This document shows, in pieces, positions 1 to 8,833 of a stretch of DNA of 64,000 bases. Under the pieces are notes generated by a model. That model had not been told where the DNA came from and did not search any database. It was given only the letters and a program-made list of their open reading frames with translations. How positions within the stretch are numbered: position 1 is the first letter of the stretch; each line of letters starts with the position of its first letter. The stretch spans positions 186,001-250,000 of the forward strand of contig SAQL01000006.1 in assembly GCA_004020645.1 (NCBI GenBank). The letters run 5' to 3'. The position numbers and the translations under genes were made by a program. The DNA comes from Mesorhizobium sp. (lineage in GTDB: Bacteria; Pseudomonadota; Alphaproteobacteria; Rhizobiales; Rhizobiaceae).

Positions 1-2
1 CC

Positions 3-1187
3 GACTATGCCGGGCGCGGCGTATCGACACCCGACCTGTCGATCCGCATCAAGACCGGACCGATGGCGCTGCCGGCGCCCGACGCGGACAAGATCGGCGA
101 CTACAAATCAGTCATCCGCCAACATGTCGAAACATTCGCCAAGGACTATCGCGCCTACTTCGAAACCAACGACGCGCTCGACGATGTCAAGCGCACGATG
201 CTCGACCAGATGCCGCGGCTGACGCTGGTGCCGGGACTCGGCATGTTCGGCCATGGCCGTACGCTCAAGGATGCGAAGATCGCCTCCGACGTCGGTGAAA
301 TGTGGATCGAGGCGGTGCGCGGAGCCGAAGCGGTCGGCGATTTCCGTCCACTGTCCAAAGCCGACCTGTTCCCGCTCGAATACTGGTCGCTGGAACAGGC
401 CAAGCTCGCCTCCAATAAGCCGAAGCCGCTGACCGGCCAGGTTGTGCTGGTCACCGGCGGCGCCGGCGCAATCGGTGCCGCCACCGCAAAGCTGTTCGCC
501 GATAATGGCGCCCATGCCGTCGTCGTCGATCTCGACGCGTCAAGGGCTGCCGAGGCAGCAAAAAAGGCAGGCAACAGTTCGATCGGCATCGGTGCCGACA
601 TCACCGATCCGGCGCAGATGCGCGCTGCGTTCGACAAGGCGGTCACCGTCTACGGCGGCCTCGACATTCTGGTCTCGAATGCCGGTGCGGCCTGGGAGGG
701 CAGGATCGGTGAGCTCGACGACGCCACTTTGCGCAAGAGCTTCGAGCTCAATTTCTTCGCCCACCAGTCGGCGGCGCAGAATGCGGTGCGGATCATGCTC
801 GAACAGGGCACCGGCGGCGTGCTTCTGTTCAACACCTCCAAGCAGGCAATCAATCCGGGTCCGAAGTTCGGCGCCTACGGCATACCGAAGGCGGCGACGC
901 TGTTCCTGTCCAGGCAGTATGCACTCGACTACGGCGCCCATGGCATCCGCTCGAATGCCGTCAACGCCGACCGCATCCGCTCAGGGCTTTTGACCGACGC
1001 CATGATAGCCAGCCGCTCGGGCGCGCGCGGCGTATCGGAGAAGGAATACATGGCGGGCAACCTGCTCGGCCAGGAAGTGACAGCCGAAGACGTCGCCCAG
1101 GCCTTCCTGCATCAGGCGCTCGCCGATCGGACCACCGCCGATGTGACGACGGTGGATGGCGGCAACATCGCGGCGGCGTTGAGGTAG
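3..1187 (+). CDS. Bifunctional class II aldolase / short-chain dehydrogenase (RhaD-like), 5' end outside window
   Basis: An open frame enters from the left edge, so about 394 C-terminal residues are visible; family members are near 690-700, so most of the class II (DHAP-type) aldolase domain is missing. The visible part ends in a complete short-chain dehydrogenase: nucleotide loop TGGAGAIG, NAG motif (LVSNAGA), a catalytic Ser in NTSKQ and a YxxxK pair (YGIPK). The best known relatives cleave rhamnulose 1-phosphate to DHAP and lactaldehyde and oxidise the aldehyde. No rhamnose isomerase or kinase is visible. The neighbours are a ribose-type importer and mtnK-mtnA, so cleavage of methylthioribulose 1-phosphate or 5-deoxyribulose 1-phosphate is an equally good inference. 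The gene converges on the binding-protein gene and shares a terminator with it. Confidence 0.8.
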   Translation, partial: DYAGRGVSTPDLSIRIKTGPMALPAPDADKIGDYKSVIRQHVETFAKDYRAYFETNDALDDVKRTMLDQMPRLTLVPGLGMFGHGRTLKDAKIASDVGEMWIEAVRGAEAVGDFRPLSKADLFPLEYWSLEQAKLASNKPKPLTGQVVLVTGGAGAIGAATAKLFADNGAHAVVVDLDASRAAEAAKKAGNSSIGIGADITDPAQMRAAFDKAVTVYGGLDILVSNAGAAWEGRIGELDDATLRKSFELNFFAHQSAAQNAVRIMLEQGTGGVLLFNTSKQAINPGPKFGAYGIPKAATLFLSRQYALDYGAHGIRSNAVNADRIRSGLLTDAMIASRSGARGVSEKEYMAGNLLGQEVTAEDVAQAFLHQALADRTTADVTTVDGGNIAAALR

Positions 1188-1209
1188 GCTCAAGAACAGT
1201 CCAGACGCA

Positions 1210-1237
1210 AAAAGAGCGGCCCGAAAGCCGCTCTTTT
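1210..1237. terminator. Bidirectional intrinsic terminator
   Basis: The arms AAAAGAGCGGC and GCCGCTCTTTT are perfectly complementary across the 6-nt loop CCGAAA. The A/T runs on both sides give each strand a U tail. It lies between the convergent aldolase/dehydrogenase gene and the binding-protein gene and can end both transcripts. Confidence 0.85.
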
Positions 1238-1257
1238 CTTCTGCCTGCGATAAAGAG

Positions 1258-2313
1258 TTATTTCGCGTTCGGGTTCGGCATCCAGGCCGGCATCGCGACA
1301 TCGGCATGGGCGAACTGCGGCAGCTTGGCCGAGAGGTCTTCCATGTTCTTGATGTCCTTGTCGATCAGGTCCTTCTGGGTGATCAGCGTCGGCGGCACGA
1401 TGACGTTGTGGCCGGGGTCTTCGCCGGCCAAAAGCTGCGCCAGCGCGCGCACCGAAACCTGGCCGACGACAGCCGGATTGGTGGCGGCGGTTGCCGCCCA
1501 AGCGCTGTCGGGCTCGCGCATTGCGGCGATGTCGGAGGTCGAGATGTCGGCCGAATAGATCTTGATGTCCTGGGACAGACCGGCCTCGTCGACGGCGATC
1601 TTCACGCCCTTGGCGAATTCATCATAGGGCGCGAACATCACCTTGATGTCGGGGTTGGCCGACAGCACCGAGCGGGCCTGGTTGGCGACGGAATTAGCGA
1701 TCGGATTGTCGAGCGTGCCGAACATCGCAGCCTCGTTGATGCCCGCATATTTCTTCTTGAAGTCGACCCAGGTCTCGTTGCGGCGGTCGAGCGGCGCGAT
1801 GCCGGCGACATAGACGTAGCCGGCCTTCCAGCTCTCACCATTGTCCTTGACAGCCTGTTCGAGCGCGAGGCGCGCGAGGTCGCGGTCGGACTGCTCAATC
1901 TGCGGTATCTTGGGGTTTTCGACATTGACGTCGAAGGCGACGACCTTGATGCCGGCGTCGACCGCGCGCTGGGCGGCTTCCTTCATCGATTCCGTCAAGC
2001 CGTGCTGGATGATGATGCCCTGGACGCCGAGCGCGATGGCCTGGTCGACCATGTCTGCCTGAAGGGCGGCGTCCTGACGGCTATCGAGGACGCGCAGATC
2101 GACACCGAGCGCCTTGGCCTGCGCTTCGACACCGGACAAATAGGCCTGGAAGAAGTCACCGGTCGAGAGATAGCGGACCAGCGCGATCTTGACGGCGCCG
2201 GGTTTGTCGAACGGCGCCGGCTTGTCCTGCGCCATCGCCGGGACCTGCATCAGGAGAGCGGCGCCGGCAAGCCCAAGCGCTGCCTTCCCCAAAAGTCTTC
2301 TTGTGATCTTCAT
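1258..2313 (-). CDS. Sugar ABC transporter, periplasmic binding protein (ribose/RbsB class)
   Basis: A 351-residue type I periplasmic binding protein (Peripla_BP_4). The ATG at 2313 was chosen over an upstream in-frame codon because GGAGG lies 7 nt before it and a signal peptide follows directly (KITRR, hydrophobic stretch, cleavage near AMAQ). The mature part begins VKIALVRYLSTGDFF, the usual sugar-binding first strand. It is the first gene of a minus-strand set whose other members, permease and ATPase, lie upstream on the same strand. Next to mtnK-mtnA and a sugar-phosphate aldolase, the likely ligand is methylthioribose, 5-deoxyribose or another deoxysugar; this is inference from context, since ligand specificity cannot be read from sequence. 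Confidence 0.85.
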   Translation of the reverse strand: MKITRRLLGKAALGLAGAALLMQVPAMAQDKPAPFDKPGAVKIALVRYLSTGDFFQAYLSGVEAQAKALGVDLRVLDSRQDAALQADMVDQAIALGVQGIIIQHGLTESMKEAAQRAVDAGIKVVAFDVNVENPKIPQIEQSDRDLARLALEQAVKDNGESWKAGYVYVAGIAPLDRRNETWVDFKKKYAGINEAAMFGTLDNPIANSVANQARSVLSANPDIKVMFAPYDEFAKGVKIAVDEAGLSQDIKIYSADISTSDIAAMREPDSAWAATAATNPAVVGQVSVRALAQLLAGEDPGHNVIVPPTLITQKDLIDKDIKNMEDLSAKLPQFAHADVAMPAWMPNPNAK

Positions 2314-2350
2314 GTTGTTTCCTCCACTTGTTGAACTCAAATTTCAGCCG

Positions 2351-2380
2351 GTCGAAATCCTATCTGTCGAAATCCTATCT
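2351..2380. repeat. Perfect 15-bp tandem duplication over the permease stop codon
   Basis: GTCGAAATCCTATCT occurs twice in a row (2351-2365, 2366-2380). The second copy contains the stop codon of the permease gene (2375-2377 on the minus strand), so the duplication changes only untranslated sequence after it. Confidence 0.9.
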
Positions 2381-3394
2381 CTTGCCCCTACCGGAAAGGG
2401 CGAAGGTGAAGACAAGGGCAACCACGAGAACCAAGCCCTTGATGAAATCCTGCGTGTAGTAGGGCGCGTTCATCATCGTCAGGCCCTGCAGCAGCACGCC
2501 GACAAACACCGCACCGACGGCCGTGCCGAAGGCGTTCGGCTTGGCGGCGCCGAGGACCGCGTAGCCGATGAGCGCCGCCGCTACGGCATCGAGCAGGAGA
2601 TTATTACCCGAGGCGATGTCACCGCGTCCAAGCCGGGCAGCGAGCAAAATGCCGCCGATCGAGGCAAAAACCCCTGAAATAACGTAGGCCCAGATTTTGT
2701 ATGCCTTGACAGGCGCGCCGGCGAGCTCGGCAGCCCGTTCGTTGCTGCCGACCGCATACATCATACGGCCGAAACGGGTGTATTCGAGAAAGAACCAGAT
2801 CAGCACCGCAAGCACGAGCAGGACGACCACCGAAACCGGGATGAGGTTGGGGATGAAGAAATCGAAGCGGTGGCGGCCAAGCGCCAGAAAGCCAGCGCCA
2901 AACGTGCCGTTGGCGACCGAGCCATCAGGCATCGTCATGCCGGTGGCGATCGAGCGGCCCTCGGTCGGGATTCGCTGCAAGCCGACGAGCAGGAACATCA
3001 TGCCGAGCGTCGCCAGAAGGTCCGGTACACGCATATAGACGATCAGCCAGCCATTGATGAGGCCGACGATGACGCCGATCGCGAGACAGGCGACAACCGC
3101 GACGACGGCGTTCTGCTCCAGCACCACCATGACATAGGCGGCCGCCATCATGGCGCTGGTGGCGACGGAGCCGATCGACAGGTCGAAGCCGCCGACGACC
3201 AGGGTGGCGGTGACGCCGAGCGCCAGCACGCCGGTGATGGCGACGGACTGAAAGATGAAGACGGCGCTCTGCGGCGAGACGAAGCCATCGGCGGCGACGG
3301 CGAAATAGGCAATCAACCCGAACAGCAGAACGATGAAGCCATAGCGAATGGCATGGTCGCGCGCCGCTGCCATCCTTACCCAACCCGAACTCAT
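2375..3394 (-). CDS. Sugar ABC transporter permease (ribose/RbsC class)
   Basis: A 339-residue inner-membrane permease of the BPD_transp_2 family with about 8-10 hydrophobic segments. It has the family hallmark GGFDLSIGSV after the second segment and a GRGDIASGNNLLLDAVAAALIG-like region in the C-terminal half. The start at 3394 (MSSGWVRM) is preferred over longer in-frame extensions because GGAGAGGGC precedes it and the extension has no membrane character. It lies 37 nt downstream of the ATPase gene and 61 nt upstream of the binding-protein gene, so all three are probably one transcript. A single permease gene implies a homodimer. Confidence 0.88.
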   Translation of the reverse strand: MSSGWVRMAAARDHAIRYGFIVLLFGLIAYFAVAADGFVSPQSAVFIFQSVAITGVLALGVTATLVVGGFDLSIGSVATSAMMAAAYVMVVLEQNAVVAVVACLAIGVIVGLINGWLIVYMRVPDLLATLGMMFLLVGLQRIPTEGRSIATGMTMPDGSVANGTFGAGFLALGRHRFDFFIPNLIPVSVVVLLVLAVLIWFFLEYTRFGRMMYAVGSNERAAELAGAPVKAYKIWAYVISGVFASIGGILLAARLGRGDIASGNNLLLDAVAAALIGYAVLGAAKPNAFGTAVGAVFVGVLLQGLTMMNAPYYTQDFIKGLVLVVALVFTFALSGRGKR

Positions 3395-3431
3395 GCCCTC
3401 TCCGTTCCACGTCCCATGATCTGCCCGCCCT

Positions 3432-4973
3432 TTACGCTGCGCTGTGCAACGGCCCGCCCGCCACTTCGGCCAGCAGGCGCTCGAGGTCGATATCGGCATT
3501 GCGATGTTCGCCAACGATTGTCTGCTCCGACATCACCAGGATGCGGTCGGCGGTCTCCAGCGCTTCGTCGAGTTCGGTGACGAACAGCAGCGTCGCACGG
3601 CCGTTCGCGCTCGCCCGCAGCTTGGCCGCGATATCGCGCCTGGCCGAAATGTCGACGCCCTGAAACGGCTCGTCCAGGATGAACAGTTTTGCGGCCTGCG
3701 AAATCCAGCGGGCGACCATCACCTTCTGCTGGTTGCCGCCGGAAAGGGCCGACATTTCGTCCTTCTCCGAGCGGCAGACGATGCCCAGCTCCTGGATCTG
3801 CCGGCGGGCGGTGGCGCGCTCGATGCGGCGCTTGAGAACGCCCAGACGCGACATCCGCCTGTGGAACGGCAGGCTGATATTTTCCTGGATGTTGAAGTCG
3901 CCGACGATCCCGTTTTCGCCCCGGTCCTTGGCGACGAGAAACACGCCGGCGGCGATCGCCTCGCCTGTCGAACCCGGTGCATAGGGTTTGCCGCTCAGCA
4001 TCATGGTGCCGGACAGCGGCTTGCGCACGCCAAACAGCGTCTCGGCGAGCGCGGTCTTGCCGACGCCGACGAGGCCGGTGATGGCAACGACTTCGCCGTC
4101 GCCGAGCGTCAGCGAGATCGGCCTGGCGCCTTGCGCAATGCGCAACCCGTCGATCGTCAGGACAGGCCTGGCCGAATTCCTGGCGACGATCCGGTCGAGG
4201 TGGATCTTGCGGCCGAGCATGGCGTTGACCGCGCCTTCATAGTCGAGCGGCTTTCGGTCGAAAACGCCTGAGATGACGCCGTCGCGCATCGAGACGATCC
4301 GGTCGGCAAGCCGCCTGATGTCCGACATGCGGTGCGAGATGTAGAGGATTGCGACGCCGTGCTCGCGAAGCCTGTCGAGCAGCGCGAAAAGCCGGTCGGC
4401 CTCGGCGCTGGACAGAGAGGACGTCGGCTCATCGAGGATCAGCACTTTCGGCTGATGCGCCATGGCGCGGGCTATCGCCACCATCTGGCGGTCGGCCAGC
4501 GAGAGATCGCTGATCCGGGCTCTCAGGTCGATGGCCAGCCCCATGCGGTCGGCAACCGCCTTTGCCTCGCGACGCACCCGGCCCGGATTGAACAGGACCG
4601 GCGCGCCGCTGCCGCTCAGCCTGTCGAGCGTCAAATTGGTGGCGACGTCGAGGTCGGCTACGACACCATCATTGATGTTTTGATGAACGGTGACGACACC
4701 GGCGCGTATCGCCTCCGCCGGCGTATTCGGCGCGAAATCCTGGAGCGCAAAGTCCTGGGGCGCGAAGTCGTTGCCGGCAAGGCTCATCGTGCCGCCGCCG
4801 CGCTCGTAGACGCCGCTTATGATTTTGACGAGGGTAGATTTGCCGGCGCCGTTGGCGCCCATCAGCACGGTCACTTCACCGGCATGCAAATCGAGCGAGA
4901 CGCCGCCAAGCACCTCGATATGGCCAAAGGACTTCCTCAGGCCGTGCACGCGGAACACGGCATTATTGCCCAT
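3432..4973 (-). CDS. Sugar ABC transporter, fused tandem ATPase (RbsA/MglA class)
   Basis: A 513-residue double ATPase that powers the importer. First half: Walker A GANGAGKST, signature LSLADRQ, Walker B LILDEPTSSLS. Second half: the relaxed Walker A GLVGVGKT usual for this class, signature LSGGNQQKV and Walker B FILDEPFQGVD. The ATG at 4973 is supported by GGAGG 7 nt upstream. One oddity is an in-frame triplicated pentapeptide (FAPQD, FALQD, FAPNT) in a surface region between Walker A and the signature, encoded by three 15-bp units at 4730-4774. It is the first gene of the minus-strand operon and its promoter shares a palindrome with the divergent mtnK promoter. Confidence 0.9.
   Translation of the reverse strand: MGNNAVFRVHGLRKSFGHIEVLGGVSLDLHAGEVTVLMGANGAGKSTLVKIISGVYERGGGTMSLAGNDFAPQDFALQDFAPNTPAEAIRAGVVTVHQNINDGVVADLDVATNLTLDRLSGSGAPVLFNPGRVRREAKAVADRMGLAIDLRARISDLSLADRQMVAIARAMAHQPKVLILDEPTSSLSSAEADRLFALLDRLREHGVAILYISHRMSDIRRLADRIVSMRDGVISGVFDRKPLDYEGAVNAMLGRKIHLDRIVARNSARPVLTIDGLRIAQGARPISLTLGDGEVVAITGLVGVGKTALAETLFGVRKPLSGTMMLSGKPYAPGSTGEAIAAGVFLVAKDRGENGIVGDFNIQENISLPFHRRMSRLGVLKRRIERATARRQIQELGIVCRSEKDEMSALSGGNQQKVMVARWISQAAKLFILDEPFQGVDISARRDIAAKLRASANGRATLLFVTELDEALETADRILVMSEQTIVGEHRNADIDLERLLAEVAGGPLHSAA
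4730..4774. repeat. Three imperfect 15-bp tandem units inside the ATPase gene
   Basis: Units start at 4730, 4745 and 4760 (gcgcgaaatcctgga and two variants). They encode a repeated FAxxD pentapeptide and keep the frame. This is probably a recent slippage expansion in a loop of the first ATPase domain. Confidence 0.8.
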
Positions 4974-4992
4974 TCGTTCCTCCCTGACCATG

Positions 4993-5055
4993 ACGCTAGG
5001 GGCTGTTCCGGCAATTGTCAACACGATTGACAATTGCCAGAGAGCTTCCTAGCTT
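4993..5055. promoter_or_regulatory. Divergent promoters overlapping a perfect palindrome (candidate operator 5010-5038)
   Basis: GGCAATTGTCAA (5010-5021) and TTGACAATTGCC (5027-5038) are perfectly complementary 12-bp arms around the spacer CACGA. Each arm contains a TTGACA hexamer reading outward. On the plus strand TTGACA (5027) is 17 nt from TAGCTT (5050-5055). On the minus strand TTGACA (5021-5016) is 17 nt from TAGCGT (4998-4993). A repressor bound here would cover both -35 boxes and control the importer and mtnK-mtnA together. No matching regulator gene lies inside the window. Confidence 0.75.
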
Positions 5056-5110
5056 GGACCAACCGCTTTGGCTCCACTATGATGGGAGCACATCAGCGGG
5101 AGGGGTGAGG

Positions 5111-6382
5111 ATGACTGGGAAATTGCCGTTCGAAGCACTGTCGGTCGACACCCTGGCAGCACGCCTCGGCGCCAACGATGCCCTGTGTTCGCATATCGGC
5201 AAAGATACAAGCCGCTGGAAGGTCCGCGAGGTCGGCGACGGCAATCTGAACCTGGTCTTCATCGTCGAGGGCGCCACGGGTGCGGCCGTCGTCAAGCAGG
5301 CCCTACCCTATGTCCGCCTGGTCGGCGACAGCTGGCCGCTGCCGTTGAAGCGCTCCTTCTTCGAGTACCACGCGCTGACGCGGCAGGAGGCGAGAGCGCC
5401 AGGTTCGGTGCCTGCGATCCATCACTTCGATGAGAGCCAGGCGCTGATCATCATGGAATATCTGTCGCCGCACATCATCCTGCGGCGCGCGCTAATCGAG
5501 GGCCGGCAGCTGCCGAATATCGCCAGAGACATCGGCCTGTTCATGGCCCGCACCCTGTTTCGCGGCTCCGACCTGCATATGGCGACCAAGGACCGTAAAG
5601 CCGATCTGGCGCTGTTCGCCGACAATGTCGAGCTCTGCGACATCACCGAGAACCTGGTGTTCTCGGACCCGTATTTCGACGCCAAGATGAACCGGCATAC
5701 GAGCCCGCAGCTCGACAGCGTCGTCGCAGAGTTGCGCGCGGATCGCGATCTCAAGGTCGAGGCGCAGCGGCTGAAGCACATTTTTGCGGCCAATGCGGAG
5801 ACGCTGCTGCATGGCGACCTGCATTCCGGCTCGATCATGGTCACCGAGACAGAAACGCGGATGATCGATCCCGAATTCGCCTTCTACGGCCCGATCGCCT
5901 TCGACGTCGGCATGCTGCTCGCCAATTTCTGGATGGCGTTCTTCTCGCAGCGTGGCCACGAGCAGAATGGAAAGCGCGACACCATGCGCGCCTATCTGCT
6001 CGATGTGACGGTCGACACATGGTCGGTCTTCCGCACCGAGTTCTCGCATCTGTGGCGAACCGAGCGCACGGGCATGCTTTACCAGAAGAGCCTGTTCGAG
6101 GATCAGGGCGACAGGCTTGGCGCCGAACAGGCGCTCGACCACATGCTGCATCAGGTCTGGACCGACATGCTGGGCTTTGCCGGCGTCGAGGTGCACCGGC
6201 GCATTCTTGGCCTCGCGCACAACGCCGATTTCGAGACCATTGCCGACGAGGATCTGCGCGCCACATGTGAGGCAAAGGCGCTGAAATTCGGCCGTCACAT
6301 CGCCGTCAACCGGCGCCAGATCCACAGCATCGACGAGGTCAACAAATTGGCCACGCTGATCGAACAGGAGAACGGAATTTGA
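5111..6382 (+). CDS. mtnK: S-methyl-5-thioribose kinase
   Basis: A 423-residue cytoplasmic kinase of the APH/choline-kinase fold that phosphorylates methylthioribose at O1 in 5'-methylthioadenosine salvage. The catalytic loop HGDLHSGS starts at His234, and the metal-binding IDPEF follows about 15 residues later. The N-terminal [14 protein letters not shown] and VKQALPY regions match MtnK. The ATG at 5111 follows GGGAGGGGTGAGG; the longer frame begins inside the promoter region. The gene overlaps mtnA by four bases (TTGA), so the pair is translationally coupled. It is divergent from a sugar importer, which suggests that external methylthioribose or a related 5-modified ribose is the substrate. 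Confidence 0.9.
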   Translation: MTGKLPFEALSVDTLAARLGANDALCSHIGKDTSRWKVREVGDGNLNLVFIVEGATGAAVVKQALPYVRLVGDSWPLPLKRSFFEYHALTRQEARAPGSVPAIHHFDESQALIIMEYLSPHIILRRALIEGRQLPNIARDIGLFMARTLFRGSDLHMATKDRKADLALFADNVELCDITENLVFSDPYFDAKMNRHTSPQLDSVVAELRADRDLKVEAQRLKHIFAANAETLLHGDLHSGSIMVTETETRMIDPEFAFYGPIAFDVGMLLANFWMAFFSQRGHEQNGKRDTMRAYLLDVTVDTWSVFRTEFSHLWRTERTGMLYQKSLFEDQGDRLGAEQALDHMLHQVWTDMLGFAGVEVHRRILGLAHNADFETIADEDLRATCEAKALKFGRHIAVNRRQIHSIDEVNKLATLIEQENGI

Positions 6383-7470
6383 ACGTCGGCGACCGCCATT
6401 ATCGCACCATCTGGCTCAGCGACGACGGGCGTTCGGTGGAGATCATCGACCAGCGCTGGCTGCCGCATGATTTCCGCGTGGAAAAGGTCGGCACCGTTGC
6501 CGGCATCGCCACGGCGATCCGCGACATGTGGGTGCGCGGCGCGCCGCTGATCGGCGTCACATCGGCCTATGGCGTCGCCATGCAGATGGCAAACGATCCT
6601 TCCGATGCAGCACTCGACGGCGTCTGGGAGGTCTTGCACGAAACGCGCCCGACAGCGATCAATCTGCGCTGGGCGCTCGATGAGATGCGAAACGTCCTGC
6701 GGCCGCTTGCGCCTGAACAACGGGCCGAGGCTGCTTACCGGCGCGCCGGAGAAATCGCCGATGAGGATGTCGGCCTCAACCGCGCCATCGGCGTCAGTGG
6801 GCTTGAAATCATCAAGGACATCGCGGCGCGCAAGCAGCCTGGCGAACCGGTCAACATCCTGACCCATTGCAATGCCGGCTGGCTGGCCACCGTCGACTAC
6901 GGCACCGCCACGGCGCCGATCTATCTGGCTACGGAAGCGGGCATTCCCGTTCACGTCTATGTCGACGAAACGCGCCCGCGCAACCAGGGCGCCCAGCTGA
7001 CCGCATGGGAGATGGCCGGCCACGGCGTGCCGCATACGCTGATCGTCGACAATGCCGGCGGCCATCTGATGCAGCGCGGCCAGATCGACATGGTCATCGT
7101 CGGCACAGACCGCACCACCGCCGACGGTGATGTCTGCAACAAGATCGGCACCTATCTGAAGGCGCTGGCCGCGGCCGACAATGACGTGCCGTTCTATGTC
7201 GCGCTGCCCTCGCCGACCATCGACTGGACGGTGGGTGACGGGCTGGCCGAAATCCCGATCGAACAGCGCTCCAGCGACGAGGTCTCGCTGGTCTGGGGCA
7301 AGACCGCGAATGGCGAGATCGCGCAGGTCCGCATCTCGCCGGAAGCGACGCCCGCGGCGAACCCCGCCTTCGACGTGACGCCGGCACGGCTGGTCACCGG
7401 GTTGATCACCGAACGCGGCGTCGCCAAGGCCTCGCGCGAAGGTTTGAAGGCGATGTTTCCCGGACGCTGA
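6379..7470 (+). CDS. mtnA: S-methyl-5-thioribose-1-phosphate isomerase
   Basis: A 363-residue enzyme of the eIF-2B-like isomerase family that converts methylthioribose 1-phosphate to methylthioribulose 1-phosphate. Family marks visible: RGAPLIGV (residues 53-60), catalytic Cys164 in [10 protein letters not shown] and catalytic Asp244 in [18 protein letters not shown]. The start is a TTG whose bases overlap the mtnK stop codon (TTGA), with GGAG about 8 nt upstream; the rare start suggests coupled translation. No mtnB, mtnC or mtnD is visible, so the classical methionine-salvage route is not encoded here. The partial aldolase gene at the left edge could cleave the product instead, as in the DHAP shunt. 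Confidence 0.92.
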   Translation: MNVGDRHYRTIWLSDDGRSVEIIDQRWLPHDFRVEKVGTVAGIATAIRDMWVRGAPLIGVTSAYGVAMQMANDPSDAALDGVWEVLHETRPTAINLRWALDEMRNVLRPLAPEQRAEAAYRRAGEIADEDVGLNRAIGVSGLEIIKDIAARKQPGEPVNILTHCNAGWLATVDYGTATAPIYLATEAGIPVHVYVDETRPRNQGAQLTAWEMAGHGVPHTLIVDNAGGHLMQRGQIDMVIVGTDRTTADGDVCNKIGTYLKALAAADNDVPFYVALPSPTIDWTVGDGLAEIPIEQRSSDEVSLVWGKTANGEIAQVRISPEATPAANPAFDVTPARLVTGLITERGVAKASREGLKAMFPGR

Positions 7471-7823
7471 TGATCCGGCTTCATTGACTTTTGAACGCAG
7501 CATCAGCGGATAACCGAGAGTCCAGCTGTCCTACCCGTAGCAAGGGCGGCTTGCGTCTCATCCAGAGTAGCTCATCTCTGACAACCGGCATTTTGAAACG
7601 GCCGATTCTGCGTGACATCTTGGTGCTCGCCTCGGCGGCACGCGGACAAGTTAAAGCGACGCGATCGTCCATCGATGCGGTGGGCGATGCTAACAACCTA
7701 CGGCACTGACGAAGCGGGCCGCATCCGATTCCTATCCGGTTGCCAAAACATGGTAGGGTGATTATACCAGCTACTAAGATGACGATCGGCAGAGCCATCA
7801 TTCGAGATCAGGAGTACGGCTAG
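7471..7823. other. Intergenic region with the apnO operator
   Basis: About 350 nt without a convincing gene. Short open frames on either strand have no ribosome site or recognisable product. The part nearest apnO holds the ATTATACCAG operator core. Confidence 0.6.
7751..7770 (+). promoter_or_regulatory. Candidate operator A of the apiose regulon (upstream of apnO)
   Basis: TGGTA and TACCA form an inverted repeat with 9 nt between them, ending in ATTATACCAG (7761-7770), about 53 nt before the apnO start. The same 10-bp core, with a similar left half, precedes the apiose importer and the RuBisCO-like gene. Confidence 0.65.
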
Positions 7824-8651
7824 ATGACAACGATTGCGCTGTTCGGTGCTGGCGGCAAAATGGGTTACCGCCTGTCGACCAATTTTCGCGGCTCTCCCTA
7901 CACGATACGCCATGTCGAGGTCAGCGATGCCGGCCGCGAGCGGCTGAAGACGGGGCTGGGCATCGACGCGGTCAGCGCAGATGAAGCCCTGAACGGCGCC
8001 GAGGCGGTGATCCTGGCGGTTCCCGACACCCATATCGGCAAGGTTGCGGCCAGCATCGAGGGCAAGCTTGCTTCCGGCACCATGGTCGTCGTGCTCGACG
8101 CCGCGGCACCTTTCGCCGGCCATTTGCCGAAACGGCCGGACCTGACCTATTTCGTCACCCATCCCTGCCATCCGCCGATCTTCAACGACGAAACCGATAT
8201 GGCGGCCAAGAAGGACTATTTCGGCGGCGTCAAGGCCAAGCAGCATATGGTCAGCGCCCTGATGCAGGGGCCGGAGGAAGATTTCGCCAAGGGCGAAGCG
8301 ATAGCCAAGATCATCTGGGCTCCGGTCATGCGGTCGCATCGCGTCACGGTTGACCAGATGGCGCTGCTCGAACCGGGCCTTTCGGAAACTGTCTGCGCGT
8401 CGCTGCTCGTCGTCATGAAGGAAGCGGTCGACGAAGTCGTCGCGCGCGGGGTCGACCAGCAGGCGGCGCTCGACTTCCTGCTTGGCCACATGAACGTGCT
8501 CGGCGCCGTCATCTTCGGTGAAACCAAGGGTGTGTTCTCCGACGCCTGCAACAAGGCCATCGAGTTCGGCAAGCCGGTGCTGATGCGCGACGACTGGAAG
8601 CGGGTCTTCGAGCCTGAAGAGATCGCGGCCAGCATCCGGCGCATCACCTGA
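7824..8651 (+). CDS. apnO: D-apionate oxidoisomerase
   Basis: A 275-residue NAD(P)-dependent enzyme. The Rossmann loop is GAGGKMG (residues 8-14). A conserved central block contains YFVTHPCHPPIFNDE, and a phosphogluconate-dehydrogenase-like helical C-terminal domain follows. This arrangement matches ApnO, which oxidises and isomerises D-apionate to 3-oxo-isoapionate. AGGAG lies 11 nt before the ATG. It is a single-gene unit bounded by its own operator and a terminator-like hairpin, about 3.5 kb from the rest of the pathway. The operator core shared with the transporter and oiaK operons supports the assignment independently of similarity. Other ketol-acid-reductoisomerase-like activities remain possible. 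Confidence 0.82.
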   Translation: MTTIALFGAGGKMGYRLSTNFRGSPYTIRHVEVSDAGRERLKTGLGIDAVSADEALNGAEAVILAVPDTHIGKVAASIEGKLASGTMVVVLDAAAPFAGHLPKRPDLTYFVTHPCHPPIFNDETDMAAKKDYFGGVKAKQHMVSALMQGPEEDFAKGEAIAKIIWAPVMRSHRVTVDQMALLEPGLSETVCASLLVVMKEAVDEVVARGVDQQAALDFLLGHMNVLGAVIFGETKGVFSDACNKAIEFGKPVLMRDDWKRVFEPEEIAASIRRIT

Positions 8652-8687
8652 GGCGGAAGGAACTGAAAATCATGGAAGCATTTTGAG

Positions 8688-8710
8688 CCGTCCGCCCCCG
8701 GGCGGCGTTT
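8688..8710 (+). terminator. Candidate intrinsic terminator after apnO
   Basis: CCGCCC (8692-8697) pairs with GGGCGG (8700-8705) and is followed by CGTTTCATT. The loop is very short (2 nt, larger if the end pairs open) and the U tail is modest, so efficiency is uncertain. Confidence 0.5.
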
Positions 8711-8833
8711 CATTGATTGATTTGCATCCTCAACAATGCGGGTGTGGCCCGGCATCGAGGAGGGGAAATCTCATGCAACGCTGGCCAATCCTAACTGTAT
8801 TTCTCGTGCTACCCTTTGCTTGACAGCCGCGTC

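Noticed and set aside
3..4973. A rhamnose operon (rhaD plus RhaS/T/P-type transporter)
   Set aside because: Only one permease gene, no rhaI, rhaK, rhaU or rhaR visible, and the divergent partner genes are mtnK-mtnA. It remains possible if the genes lie left of the window.
7491..7801. Small genes in the gap before apnO
   Set aside because: Overlapping short frames on both strands with no ribosome sites and no coherent protein character.
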